NCBI RefSeq assembly: GCF_006569185.2
Contig: NZ_VIGC02000004.1
Coordinates: 186,001 to 250,000 of the forward strand
Length of the DNA: 64,000 bases
Direction of reading: 5' to 3'
DNA from: Litorilinea aerophila
GTDB taxonomy: Bacteria > Chloroflexota > Anaerolineae > Caldilineales > Caldilineaceae
Under the pieces are notes generated by a model, which searched no databases, was not told the DNA's origin, and saw only the letters and a program-made list of their open reading frames with translations. The position numbers were made by a program, and so were the translations under genes. Shown piece by piece: positions 47,270-55,347 of the stretch; position 1 is the stretch's first letter; each line of letters begins with the position of its first letter.

Positions 47270-47935
47270 ATGGATGACCAGGAAGCACGCTGGCTTGAAC
47301 AGGCCCGGCAAGGAGACAGGGAAGCGTTCGGTCGCCTCGTGGAGGCGTACCAGCGACCTGTGTACAACCTGGCCTATCGCATGCTGGGCAATCCCCAGGA
47401 GGCCGAGGACGCGGCCCAGGAAACCTTCCTGCGCGCCTATGCCAACCTGGCCCAATACCAGCCGGGACGTAAGTTCAGCACCTGGCTGCTGTCCATTGCC
47501 AACCACCATTGCATCGACCGCCTGCGCAAACGGCGGGTGAAGAAGCTGTCCATCGACGAAAATCCGGTGTTGCAGAATCTGGCCGGCGAGCTGCCCCAGC
47601 CGGAAAATCAGGCCCTGGCCCAGGAGCAGCATCGGATCGTCCAGCAGTTGCTGGCGCAACTGGCGCCCGAGTACCGCACTCCCCTGATCCTGCGCTACTG
47701 GGAGGAATACAGCTACGAGGAGATCGCCCAGACCATGGAGCTGACCGTGGCCGCGGTCAAGAGCCGCCTCTTCCGGGCCCGCCAACAGATGGCCCGGCTC
47801 TATCTGGAACAGGAGTCCGCGGCTGCGCCGCCCCCAGGCCAGCCCCAACCCGACCGCCACCGCCAGGCCGCCGGAGAGGAGCCAGACTCCCAGCCCCGGC
47901 GCCTGCAGATGGCCGTGGCTGGCGGGTGGCTTTGA
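47270..47935 (+). CDS. ECF-type RNA polymerase sigma factor (second, RpoE/SigW-like)
   Basis: A 221-residue sigma factor from ATG 47270. Region 2: DREAFGRLVEAYQRPVYNLAYRML and EDAAQETFLRAYANL. Region 4: LAPEYRTPLILRYWEEYSYEEIAQTM and AAVKSRLFRARQQMARL. The C-terminal ~40 residues are a Pro/Gln-rich tail. It is followed by a membrane protein gene in the usual anti-sigma position and a large envelope protein, so it likely controls a cell-envelope response. Confidence 0.95.
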   Translation: MDDQEARWLEQARQGDREAFGRLVEAYQRPVYNLAYRMLGNPQEAEDAAQETFLRAYANLAQYQPGRKFSTWLLSIANHHCIDRLRKRRVKKLSIDENPVLQNLAGELPQPENQALAQEQHRIVQQLLAQLAPEYRTPLILRYWEEYSYEEIAQTMELTVAAVKSRLFRARQQMARLYLEQESAAAPPPGQPQPDRHRQAAGEEPDSQPRRLQMAVAGGWL

Positions 47936-47986
47936 GGCGGCAGGGTGGCAGATCGTAGAACCGTCCCAGAGAGCTGCCCAGGGTGG

Positions 47987-48039
47987 AACAATTGGGTGCA
48001 ACAATTGGGGAGAACAATTGAGGTGAAACAACCGAGGTG
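47987..48039 (+). repeat. Four tandem ~13-bp repeats covering the ribosome-binding region
   Basis: Units like AACAATTGAGGTG occur at 47987, 48000, 48013 and 48027. The last carries the GAGGTG that serves as SD for the gene at 48044. Copies differ at two or three bases. Confidence 0.85.
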
Positions 48040-48043
48040 AACC

Positions 48044-48703
48044 ATGAACGAGCCGAAAAATGATGCCCCATGGGCCATGCACCCGGAACCGGGTCCTCTG
48101 GCCGTTGCTCCGGCCGGGGTGGGCGGCTACCCGGCACCTACGCCGGCCGAGGCCGCCGAGTTTAGCCTGCTCATGTCCCTGGCCCTGGATGAGGCCCTGG
48201 AGCCGGCGGAAATGGCCCGTTTTCAGCGCTACCTGGCCACCTACCCCACGCTGGCCACCCAGTGGCGGCGCTGGCAACAGATGGACGAACGGCTGCGGGC
48301 CGTGCCGGCCATGGAGCCCCCGCCCGAATTTCGGGCCAACGTGCTGGCCCGCCTGGATCGGCAGACAAGGCGACAGCGCCTGTGGCTGGGCACGGGCATT
48401 GCCTTCCTTTCCCTCTTGCTCTGGCTCACGGCCCTGGGCGGCACCTACCTGCTGGTGACCTTCCTCTTCTTCCAGCAGGCGGAATGGCTGGTCCACCTGG
48501 TGCACTGGGTGGCCTACTGGTCCGCCGCAGCCAGCGAAGGGCTTGCAGCCCTGCGGGCCACAGTGATAAGCTTACTGGCAACCCCCCAGGTCCGGCTGCT
48601 CTGTGGAATGTACCTGCTGTCGGCCTTCCTGATCCTGGGTTTGTGGACCCGGCTGCTGCGCCGTAGCACCCAGGTGGAGCCGGGGGTATGGGCTGAAGGG
48701 TGA
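48044..48703 (+). CDS. Anti-sigma-factor-like membrane protein
   Basis: 219 residues. The cytoplasmic N-terminal part (SLALDEALEPAEMARFQRYLATYPTLATQWRRWQQMDERLRAVPAMEPPPEF) is the helical layout of anti-sigma domains. The zinc-binding H-x3-C-x2-C motif is absent. Two hydrophobic segments follow (LWLGTGIAFLSLLLWLTALGGTYLLVTFLFF and LLCGMYLLSAFLILGLW). The position right after a sigma factor gene supports an anti-sigma role. Confidence 0.82.
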   Translation: MNEPKNDAPWAMHPEPGPLAVAPAGVGGYPAPTPAEAAEFSLLMSLALDEALEPAEMARFQRYLATYPTLATQWRRWQQMDERLRAVPAMEPPPEFRANVLARLDRQTRRQRLWLGTGIAFLSLLLWLTALGGTYLLVTFLFFQQAEWLVHLVHWVAYWSAAASEGLAALRATVISLLATPQVRLLCGMYLLSAFLILGLWTRLLRRSTQVEPGVWAEG

Positions 48704-48792
48704 GGCCCATGCTGGCTGAGTGCAACCTGGGATCCGGTTTCTGTCCCCCGTCGGTGGGGACGCCATCCTGGAACGTGAGATCGAGGTAGACG

Positions 48793-50316
48793 ATGAAACA
48801 GATTGGACAAAACAGGCGTTGGCTCCTGGCGGTGCTGGTCGTGGCCGCCGCAGCTCTCTGGTTGGGTAATTCGGGCTGGTGGCAGATCACCGGTGGATCG
48901 GCCCCGACACTGGCCCAAGGATCCGTCCGGCCGCCCTTCTCCGGCCAAATTCCGGCAGCAGGACCGGCGGCGTGGGGCAGCATGGCCAGGGTCGCGTGGG
49001 CCGGCCAGCCCATGCCAATCCCAACGGACGGCGCGCGGGAGATCTTCCAGGGGGATCTGGTGGTGGAGGCCGGCCAGACCCTGGACGGCGATGTGGTGGT
49101 CTACAGCGGCAATGTCACCGTCCACCCGGGCGGACGGATTCAGGGCAACCTGATCGTCTATAGCGGGGACATCCAGGTGGCGGATGGCGCCGTGGTGACA
49201 GGGGACGTGGCGGCCTTCAGCGGCAACGTGGATGTGGCGGGCGAGGTGAGCGGCAACATCGCCTCCTGGAGCGGCCATGTCCGGCTACGGCGCTCTGCCC
49301 ATGTGGGGGGCGATGTCAGCGTCCTCAACGGCGACATTGAGCAGGAAGAGGGCGCCTTTGTGGCCGGCAACCTGGTGCGGGGGCCCCGTTTCCAACTGCC
49401 CCTGCTCTCAGGTCAGGAGCTCCCCTCCAGCGCCAACGGCGCGCTGGAAGCGGCCAGCCAGCCCCGCTCCTTCGGGGGCCTCCTCCTGCTCCTGTTGTTG
49501 CGGCTGATGGCCGCGGTGGCCTTTACCGCCATCGTGGTGGGGGCGGCCGTATTGCTCATGAGCGCCTGGCCCGATGTGGTGGAGCGGGTGGACAGGACCC
49601 TGCAGGCGGAGACGGCCCTGAGCTTCGCGCTGGGGCTGTTGAGCAACCTGGTCTTGCTCTTCCTGGCCCTGCTCCTGGGCATCACCCTCTGCCTGGCGCC
49701 GGTGGCCCTGATCCCGGCCCTGCTGCTGCTGGCCCTGAATGTGGTGGGATGGGCGGCGGTGGGCCGGGCCGTGGGCGAGCGCGTCGCCGGCTACACCCAG
49801 ATGACCCTGCGCCCCGTGGCTGCCACTGCAGTGGGAACGCTGCTGTTGACGGGGAGCGGCTCGGTGTTGTGGGCGCTGGGGAGCTGTTTCCGCTGGCTGG
49901 CCTTTATCTACTTCCTGCTGGTGGCCTCGGCGGGCGCGGGCGCGGTGCTGTTGCCCTGGCTGCGGCGTGGGCGAAGCGCCCTGCAACAGGCGCCAGCCCC
50001 CAGGCCTTCCACGGGGCCGGCCGAAGGCCCCGCCCAGACCTCGCCCCCGCCGGCGGAGCCCCCCGCCACGCCCGTCGCGCCGGTGGTGGAGACGCCTGTC
50101 GCCCCTGCCGCCGCGGATGACCTGACCCGCATCCGGGGCATTGGCCCGGTCTTTGCCGCCCGGCTCCAGGAGGCGGGCGTGCGCACCTTCGCCGACCTGG
50201 CCGGGTTGACGCCCGAGGCGGTGGCGGAGATCATCGGCTGGCCGGTGCAGCGGGTGTTGAATTCCGACCTGATCGGCCAGGCCCGCAGCCTGGCTCAAGA
50301 GGCCGGAGAGCTGTAG
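48793..50316 (+). CDS. Bactofilin-like beta-solenoid, multi-pass membrane protein with helix-hairpin-helix tail
   Basis: 507 residues. A signal/anchor (WLLAVLVVAAAALWL) leads to ~110 residues of short repeats of the polymer-forming type (GDLVVEAGQTLDGDVVVYSGNVTV, GGRIQGNLIVYSGDIQV, AGEVSGNIASWSGHVRL). Four to five membrane helices follow (~230-395). After a Pro-rich linker comes a helix-hairpin-helix-like domain (LTRIRGIGPVFAARLQEAGVRTFADLAGL). Solenoid outside and HhH inside is an uncommon combination. Likely an envelope scaffold under control of the sigma factor two genes upstream. Confidence 0.88.
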   Translation: MKQIGQNRRWLLAVLVVAAAALWLGNSGWWQITGGSAPTLAQGSVRPPFSGQIPAAGPAAWGSMARVAWAGQPMPIPTDGAREIFQGDLVVEAGQTLDGDVVVYSGNVTVHPGGRIQGNLIVYSGDIQVADGAVVTGDVAAFSGNVDVAGEVSGNIASWSGHVRLRRSAHVGGDVSVLNGDIEQEEGAFVAGNLVRGPRFQLPLLSGQELPSSANGALEAASQPRSFGGLLLLLLLRLMAAVAFTAIVVGAAVLLMSAWPDVVERVDRTLQAETALSFALGLLSNLVLLFLALLLGITLCLAPVALIPALLLLALNVVGWAAVGRAVGERVAGYTQMTLRPVAATAVGTLLLTGSGSVLWALGSCFRWLAFIYFLLVASAGAGAVLLPWLRRGRSALQQAPAPRPSTGPAEGPAQTSPPPAEPPATPVAPVVETPVAPAAADDLTRIRGIGPVFAARLQEAGVRTFADLAGLTPEAVAEIIGWPVQRVLNSDLIGQARSLAQEAGEL

Positions 50317-50348
50317 GGAAGCCCCGGGCAGGACGACGAGACGGGAGT

Positions 50349-50383
50349 GGGAGCCCTGTCGGCAGTGTGCTGGCAGGGCTCCC
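50349..50383 (+). terminator. Terminator after the sigma-factor operon
   Basis: GGGAGCCCTG (50349-50358) pairs perfectly with CAGGGCTCCC (50374-50383) and is followed by GTTTGATT. It lies 33 nt after the stop. Confidence 0.85.
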
Positions 50384-50460
50384 GTTTGATTGGGCTCCTT
50401 GATTGGTTCTGTTTGATGGGGTTGCCCGATTGGCCTGCCGGGCCAGTGGTGGGCTAGGGC

Positions 50461-51450
50461 TCAGGCCAGGGAGGGTCGGGTTTCCCGGAGCTCTTCCCGC
50501 AGGCGCTGGATGTCCTGGAGCAGTTCGGGCTCCCGCTCCGCCCCCAGGAGGCGCAGGCGGTGCTTGCGCATGGCCAGCTCCACGCAGAGTTGCCTGCGCC
50601 GGGCCGCGTCCCGTTCGGCCTGGGGCCGCCGGCGGAAGGGGCGCCGCCAGCGCTGGCGGGTCAGACTTTGAAACTCCTCCTCCGCCAGCAGATCGCCCAC
50701 CTCGTCGGCCAGCTCCGTGCGGATGGTGTGGCGCTCGTGTTGCCAGGCCAGCACGGTGACCACCAGGATCAGGCCGAAGCCACCCCCTGCCACCATCAGG
50801 CTCAGGAGCAGCCCCAGGGCGTTGATCGATGCCAGGCTGGCGCCCAGGTTGTGGAGGCTGTGGGTGAGGATGGCGGCCAGCAGGCCCAGGCCGATGTAGA
50901 GCAGCCGGGTGCTGCGTCGGGTGGCGTGGCGGGCCAGGCCCAGGCCCATGCCGATCAGGGCGGTGTAGAAGGCGTGGTTCAGCCCGAAGATCACGGCCCG
51001 CAGGAAGATGATCAGGGAGAGGTGGCCAAAGCCCCCCTGGTCGAAGGCCCCCACAAAGTAGAAAAAGTTCTCGGTCATGGCAAAGCCGAAGCCCACCAGC
51101 GCGCCGTAGAGCAGCCCATCCAGCAGGCCGTCGAACTCCTGGCGCATCCAGCGGAAGATAATCAGCAGCACCAGCCCCTTGGCCAGCTCCTCCACCACCG
51201 GCGCCACCACGGCACTTTCCATCACCGCTTCAGCCACGCTGCCCGGCGCGTCGATGAAAGGGCTGCCGATCAGGATCTCGCCCACCAGGCTGGCGATGAT
51301 GGCCGGGATGGCGCCCCAGATGAAGACCAGGCTGGCCAGCCAGAGGGGCTCCCGCTCGTAGCGGTCGGCCCAGTAGAAGATGGCCACGTAGAACAGGTTG
51401 GGGATGACGGCGGCAAAGAGGCTGATCAAGAGGGCAGCCAGCAGATCCAT
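50461..51450 (-). CDS. PrsW-family intramembrane metalloprotease
   Basis: A 330-residue polytopic protein; GGAG 8 nt before ATG 51450. The family motifs are Glu87-Glu88-x-x-Lys (VVEELAKG), FGFAMTENFFYF, NHAFYTALIGMG and HSLHNLG, in membrane helices. PrsW enzymes cleave anti-sigma factors in the membrane. The anti-sigma-like gene at 48044 lies 1.8 kb away, so a functional link is attractive but not shown. The C-terminal ~90 residues are a basic helical tail (RRPFRRRPQAERDAARRRQ). Confidence 0.92.
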   Translation of the reverse strand: MDLLAALLISLFAAVIPNLFYVAIFYWADRYEREPLWLASLVFIWGAIPAIIASLVGEILIGSPFIDAPGSVAEAVMESAVVAPVVEELAKGLVLLIIFRWMRQEFDGLLDGLLYGALVGFGFAMTENFFYFVGAFDQGGFGHLSLIIFLRAVIFGLNHAFYTALIGMGLGLARHATRRSTRLLYIGLGLLAAILTHSLHNLGASLASINALGLLLSLMVAGGGFGLILVVTVLAWQHERHTIRTELADEVGDLLAEEEFQSLTRQRWRRPFRRRPQAERDAARRRQLCVELAMRKHRLRLLGAEREPELLQDIQRLREELRETRPSLA

Positions 51451-51572
51451 GGGGCACGCTCCAGGGTGAATGGATGAATGATGGACAGGGCGATGGACAA
51501 TATGCCGGTCGGCCAAAAGTGTAAAGCAGAGGCGACTTCGGGGCAAGTCTGCTGGCGTCCTGGCATGTGATG

Positions 51573-51578
51573 TATAAT
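51573..51578 (+). promoter_or_regulatory. -10 box upstream of the mannonate dehydratase gene
   Basis: TATAAT stands 82 nt before the start codon. No clear -35 is seen. Confidence 0.45.
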
Positions 51579-51659
51579 TGGCTCTGGCCGGCGCAGATGT
51601 CAGGCGCGCCAAGGTCATGGACAGAGCCTGGGAACGAGGCAATCATAAAGGAGGCAACC

Positions 51660-52646
51660 ATGTCGGAGGGAATGCGCATTGGGGTCGGGCAGTTCAGCGA
51701 ACTGACCGACGAGATGTTGGTCTACATCCAGCAGTTGGGGGCCCGGGATTTCCTGATGAACACTCCCAAGTTGCCCGGCGAGCAGGAGTGGGCCTATGAG
51801 GACCTGCGGGCCCTGCGGGAGCGGGCCGAGGGGGCCGGGCTGCGCCTCATGGCCCTGGAGAATGTCCCGGTGCACTTCTACGACAAGGTCATGCTGGGGC
51901 TGCCCGGCCGAGACGAGCAGATCCAGCACATGGCCAACACCATCCGCAACATGGGCCGGGCCGGCATCCCCATCCTGGGTTACCACTGGATGCCCAGCCG
52001 GGTGTGGCGCACGCCCGAGCCGGCCACCCTGCGGGGCGGCGCCCGGGCCACCCGCTTCAACCTGGCCGAACACGACCCCAACCAGTTGACCCACGGCCGG
52101 GTGTACACCGCCGAGGAGATGTGGGACAACTACGTCTACTATCTGGAGCGGATCCTCCCGGTGGCCGAGGAGGCCGGCGTCACCCTGGCCCTCCATCCGG
52201 ACGACCCGCCGGTGCCCATGCTGGGCGGCGTGGCCCGCATCTTCCATAGCTTTGAAGGGTTCAAGCGGGCCATGGATACCTTCGACAGCCCCAACCATGG
52301 CCTGGACTTCTGCATCGGCTGCTGGTCGGAGATGGGCGGCATGGAGACGGTGCTGCAGGGGATTCGCTACTTTGGCCCCCGGGGCAAGATCGTCTACGTC
52401 CACTTCCGGGATGTGCAGGGCACGGCCACCTGCTTCAACGAGTGCTTCCTGGGCGAAGGCAACCTGGATACCCTGGCGGTCATGATGGCCCTGAAGGAGG
52501 CCGGCTTCACCGGCTTCATCATCGACGACCACGTGCCCCAGATGATCAACGACACGCCGTGGGGACACCGGGGCCGGGCCTTCGCCACCGGTTACCTCAC
52601 CGCACTTATCGAGGTCGTCCAGAAGCTTCCCCTGGCCCAGCACTGA
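51660..52646 (+). CDS. uxuA: Mannonate dehydratase
   Basis: A 328-residue enzyme with AAAGGAGG 5-6 nt before ATG. Family features are LRLMALENVPVHFYDKVMLGLPGRDEQI, the metal ligands in ALHPDDPP and GLDFCIGC, and VHFRDVQGT and IIDDHVPQ. It converts D-mannonate to 2-keto-3-deoxygluconate in glucuronate breakdown. No UxaC or UxaB gene is next to it. It is a second sugar-acid dehydratase besides the one at 26026. Confidence 0.93.
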   Translation: MSEGMRIGVGQFSELTDEMLVYIQQLGARDFLMNTPKLPGEQEWAYEDLRALRERAEGAGLRLMALENVPVHFYDKVMLGLPGRDEQIQHMANTIRNMGRAGIPILGYHWMPSRVWRTPEPATLRGGARATRFNLAEHDPNQLTHGRVYTAEEMWDNYVYYLERILPVAEEAGVTLALHPDDPPVPMLGGVARIFHSFEGFKRAMDTFDSPNHGLDFCIGCWSEMGGMETVLQGIRYFGPRGKIVYVHFRDVQGTATCFNECFLGEGNLDTLAVMMALKEAGFTGFIIDDHVPQMINDTPWGHRGRAFATGYLTALIEVVQKLPLAQH

Positions 52647-52685
52647 GCCGGGCCTCTGGCGCTTTGGCAACTTTGGAGATCCCTC

Positions 52686-55241
52686 ATGTCACAGCCCCAA
52701 ACCGAACTGAGCCGGGACCTCTCCCTGTTCGACGTCACCATGATCGGCGTCGGCGCCATGATCGGCGCCGGCATCTTCGTGTTGACCGGCATCGCCGCCG
52801 GCGCGGCGGGGCCGGCCCTCATCCTGGCCTTTGCCCTCAACGGCATCATCACCCTCTTCACCGCCATGGTCTACGCTGAGCTGGGCTCGGCCATCCCCGA
52901 GGCCGGCGGCGGATACCTGTGGGTGCGGGAAGGGCTGCCGGGTCCCAACGCCTTCCTGGCCGGCTGGATGAGCTGGTTTGCCCACGCGGTGGCCGGCAGC
53001 CTCTACGCCCTGGGCTTCGGCTCCTACCTGGTGCTGGTCTTTTCCGAGCTGGGGATGCTGCCCGCCAGCCTGGACACCCCCTGGTTCCACAAGGTGGTGG
53101 CGGTGGCCATCATCCTCATCTTTGTGGCCATCAACTTCCGGGGCGTCTCCGAGACGGGCACGGCCGGCAACATCGTCACCGTGCTCAAGGTGGTGGTCCT
53201 GGGCATCTTCATCGTCAGCGGCCTGTGGGCCATCTACCGCCACCCCATCTACCTGGACAAGTTCCAGAACTTTGCCCCCAACGGCTGGATCGGCATCCTG
53301 AGCGCCATGGGGCTGACCTTCATCGCCTTCGAAGGCTACGAGATCATTGTCCAGACCGGCGAGGAGGTGAAGAACCCCCGCCAGACCCTGCCCCGGGCGG
53401 TCTTCCTCTCCCTGGCCATCGTCATTCCCATCTACATCCTGGTGGCCTTTGTGGCGGTGGGCGCCGTGAACCCGGACACGAATATCCCCACCTACCAGTG
53501 GCTGGCGGAACACGCGGAGCTGGGCGTGGCCGAGGCGGCGCGCCAGTTCATGCCCCTGGGGACGGTGCTGCTCCTGATCGGCGGCCTCCTCTCCACCATG
53601 AGCGCGCTCAACGCCACCACCTTCTCCTCCACCCGGGTCTCCTTTGCCATGGGCCGGGACCGGAACCTGCCCAACCTCTTCGCGGCCATCCATCCCCGCA
53701 CCCGCACGCCATACCAGGCCCTGATGGTAAGCGGCGCCCTGATCACCTTCATGGCCGTGGCCATCCCCATTGAGGATGTGGCCGCGGCTGCGGACATCAT
53801 GTTCCTGCTCCTCTTCCTCCAGGTGAACCTGGCGGCCATCACCCTGCGCAACAAGTACGGCGACCGGCTTCACTACGGCTACCTGACCCCCTTCTTCCCG
53901 GTCATTCCCATCCTGGGCGTGGTGACCGAGCTTTTCCTGGCTGTCTTCATGTTCCACTATTCGGCCGTGGCCTGGTACTTCACCGGCGCCTGGATCTTGA
54001 TCGGCCTGGGCATCTACTACTTCTACGCCCGCAAGCGGCTGGAAGCTCGCACCCGGACGCCCATCATGCGGGCCGAGCGGCGCACGGTTCCCCAGCCGGA
54101 AAAGGGCTACGCCGTTCTGGTGCCCATCGCCAACCCCGATTCCCTGCCGGTGCTCCTGCGGCCGGCCATCCAGGCCGCCCGGGAAAACGACGGCTACGTG
54201 CTGCTGCTGCACGTGGTGACGGTGCCGCCCCAGTTGCCCCTCTCCGCCGGCCGCCGCTACGTGGAGCAGAGCCGGGCCCTCACCGACCAGGCGCTCCAGA
54301 TGGTGGAGGACGAAGGCGTGGAGGGAGAGGTCCTGGTGCGCATCGCCCATCAGCCGGCCCAGGCCATCATCCAGACGGCCCGGGAGCGCCAGGTCCGGCT
54401 GCTGATCATGGGCTGGCGGGGGCGCAGTCGGAATCCCAACACCTACATCGGCAGCAACATCGACACCATCATCCACCAGGTCAACTGCCAGGTCATGGTG
54501 GTGCAGCAGACACCGCCGCCGCCCTTCAACCGCTTCCTGGTGCCCATTGCGGATCCTCTGCAGACGCCCTACGCCCTGGCGGCCGTCCACCTCCTGGCCG
54601 ATCCCCGCTTCAGCGAGGTGGATGTGGTCCACGTCTTCGCTCCGGGCACGGAGCAGGCCCGGCGGGAGGCGCTCCTGGGCGAGATCCAGGCCCAGATCGA
54701 CGCCTATCGCCAGGCCCACCCCGGGCTGGATGACATGCGCATCAGCCTGCGGGGCGTGGAGGGTAGCAACGTGCTGGACGTGCTGGTCCAGGCCGCGCGC
54801 AAGCACGACTGCGTGATCCTGGGCGCAACCCGGGAGAGCTGGCTGAGGCAGCAGATCTTTGGCAACCTGCCGGCCCGGTTGGCGGGGCAGCTGGAGACCT
54901 CGGTGGTGCTGGTACGCCCCCAGACTGGGCCGGTGGGCTTTGGCCTGGCCCGCCTGCTCCACTACGTCCGGGGGGGCTATCGCATCATCGAGCCGACTTC
55001 GGCGCAGGAGCTGCAGGAGCAGGGCATCCTGGCGCCCCAGCCCATCCACAACCCGGAAGACCTGCATACTGCGGTGAACAAGAAGAGTCTGCTGGGGGCG
55101 GGGCTGTTGGGCCTGCTGTCGGTGCTCCTCATGTACTGGGGAGACGGAAGTGGCTTCACCTGGCTGGGCGTGGGAATCTACCTGCTCTGTCTCTTCTGGT
55201 TCACGTGGAGCTCGGTGCGGGGAATCCTGGCCGCCACCTGA
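52686..55241 (+). CDS. APC-superfamily amino-acid permease fused to two universal-stress-protein domains
   Basis: 851 residues with GGAG 7 nt before ATG. Residues ~15-450 are a twelve-helix APC permease (MIGVGAMIGAGIFVLTGIAAG, TFIAFEGYEIIVQTGEEVKNP). Two UspA-like domains follow at ~472-605 (YAVLVPIANPD, LLIMGWRGRS, IIHQVNCQVMVV) and ~613-745 (FLVPIADP, CVILGATRESW, SVVLVRP). Two more membrane helices end the protein (LLGLLSVLLMYW, IYLLCLFWFTW). Usp domains bind nucleotides in some proteins, so transport may be gated by energy state, which is inference. Confidence 0.95.
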   Translation: MSQPQTELSRDLSLFDVTMIGVGAMIGAGIFVLTGIAAGAAGPALILAFALNGIITLFTAMVYAELGSAIPEAGGGYLWVREGLPGPNAFLAGWMSWFAHAVAGSLYALGFGSYLVLVFSELGMLPASLDTPWFHKVVAVAIILIFVAINFRGVSETGTAGNIVTVLKVVVLGIFIVSGLWAIYRHPIYLDKFQNFAPNGWIGILSAMGLTFIAFEGYEIIVQTGEEVKNPRQTLPRAVFLSLAIVIPIYILVAFVAVGAVNPDTNIPTYQWLAEHAELGVAEAARQFMPLGTVLLLIGGLLSTMSALNATTFSSTRVSFAMGRDRNLPNLFAAIHPRTRTPYQALMVSGALITFMAVAIPIEDVAAAADIMFLLLFLQVNLAAITLRNKYGDRLHYGYLTPFFPVIPILGVVTELFLAVFMFHYSAVAWYFTGAWILIGLGIYYFYARKRLEARTRTPIMRAERRTVPQPEKGYAVLVPIANPDSLPVLLRPAIQAARENDGYVLLLHVVTVPPQLPLSAGRRYVEQSRALTDQALQMVEDEGVEGEVLVRIAHQPAQAIIQTARERQVRLLIMGWRGRSRNPNTYIGSNIDTIIHQVNCQVMVVQQTPPPPFNRFLVPIADPLQTPYALAAVHLLADPRFSEVDVVHVFAPGTEQARREALLGEIQAQIDAYRQAHPGLDDMRISLRGVEGSNVLDVLVQAARKHDCVILGATRESWLRQQIFGNLPARLAGQLETSVVLVRPQTGPVGFGLARLLHYVRGGYRIIEPTSAQELQEQGILAPQPIHNPEDLHTAVNKKSLLGAGLLGLLSVLLMYWGDGSGFTWLGVGIYLLCLFWFTWSSVRGILAAT

Positions 55242-55250
55242 GGGGTGGGC

Positions 55251-55347
55251 TCGTAAATCCCGGCAGAAATTCGCCGCTCGTTTCCACAGAGGGAGCGCGC
55301 CCCGAGGGCACCTGGAACTTCTGCCGTGGGATTGACGCCAGACTGTA
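55251..55347 (-). repeat. MITE-like palindromic repeat, copy 2
   Basis: Reverse-complement counterpart of 3871-3968. It fills the gap between two converging genes and abuts the stop codon (55348-55350) of the binding-protein gene. Termini are inverted repeats, as in copy 1. Confidence 0.8.
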
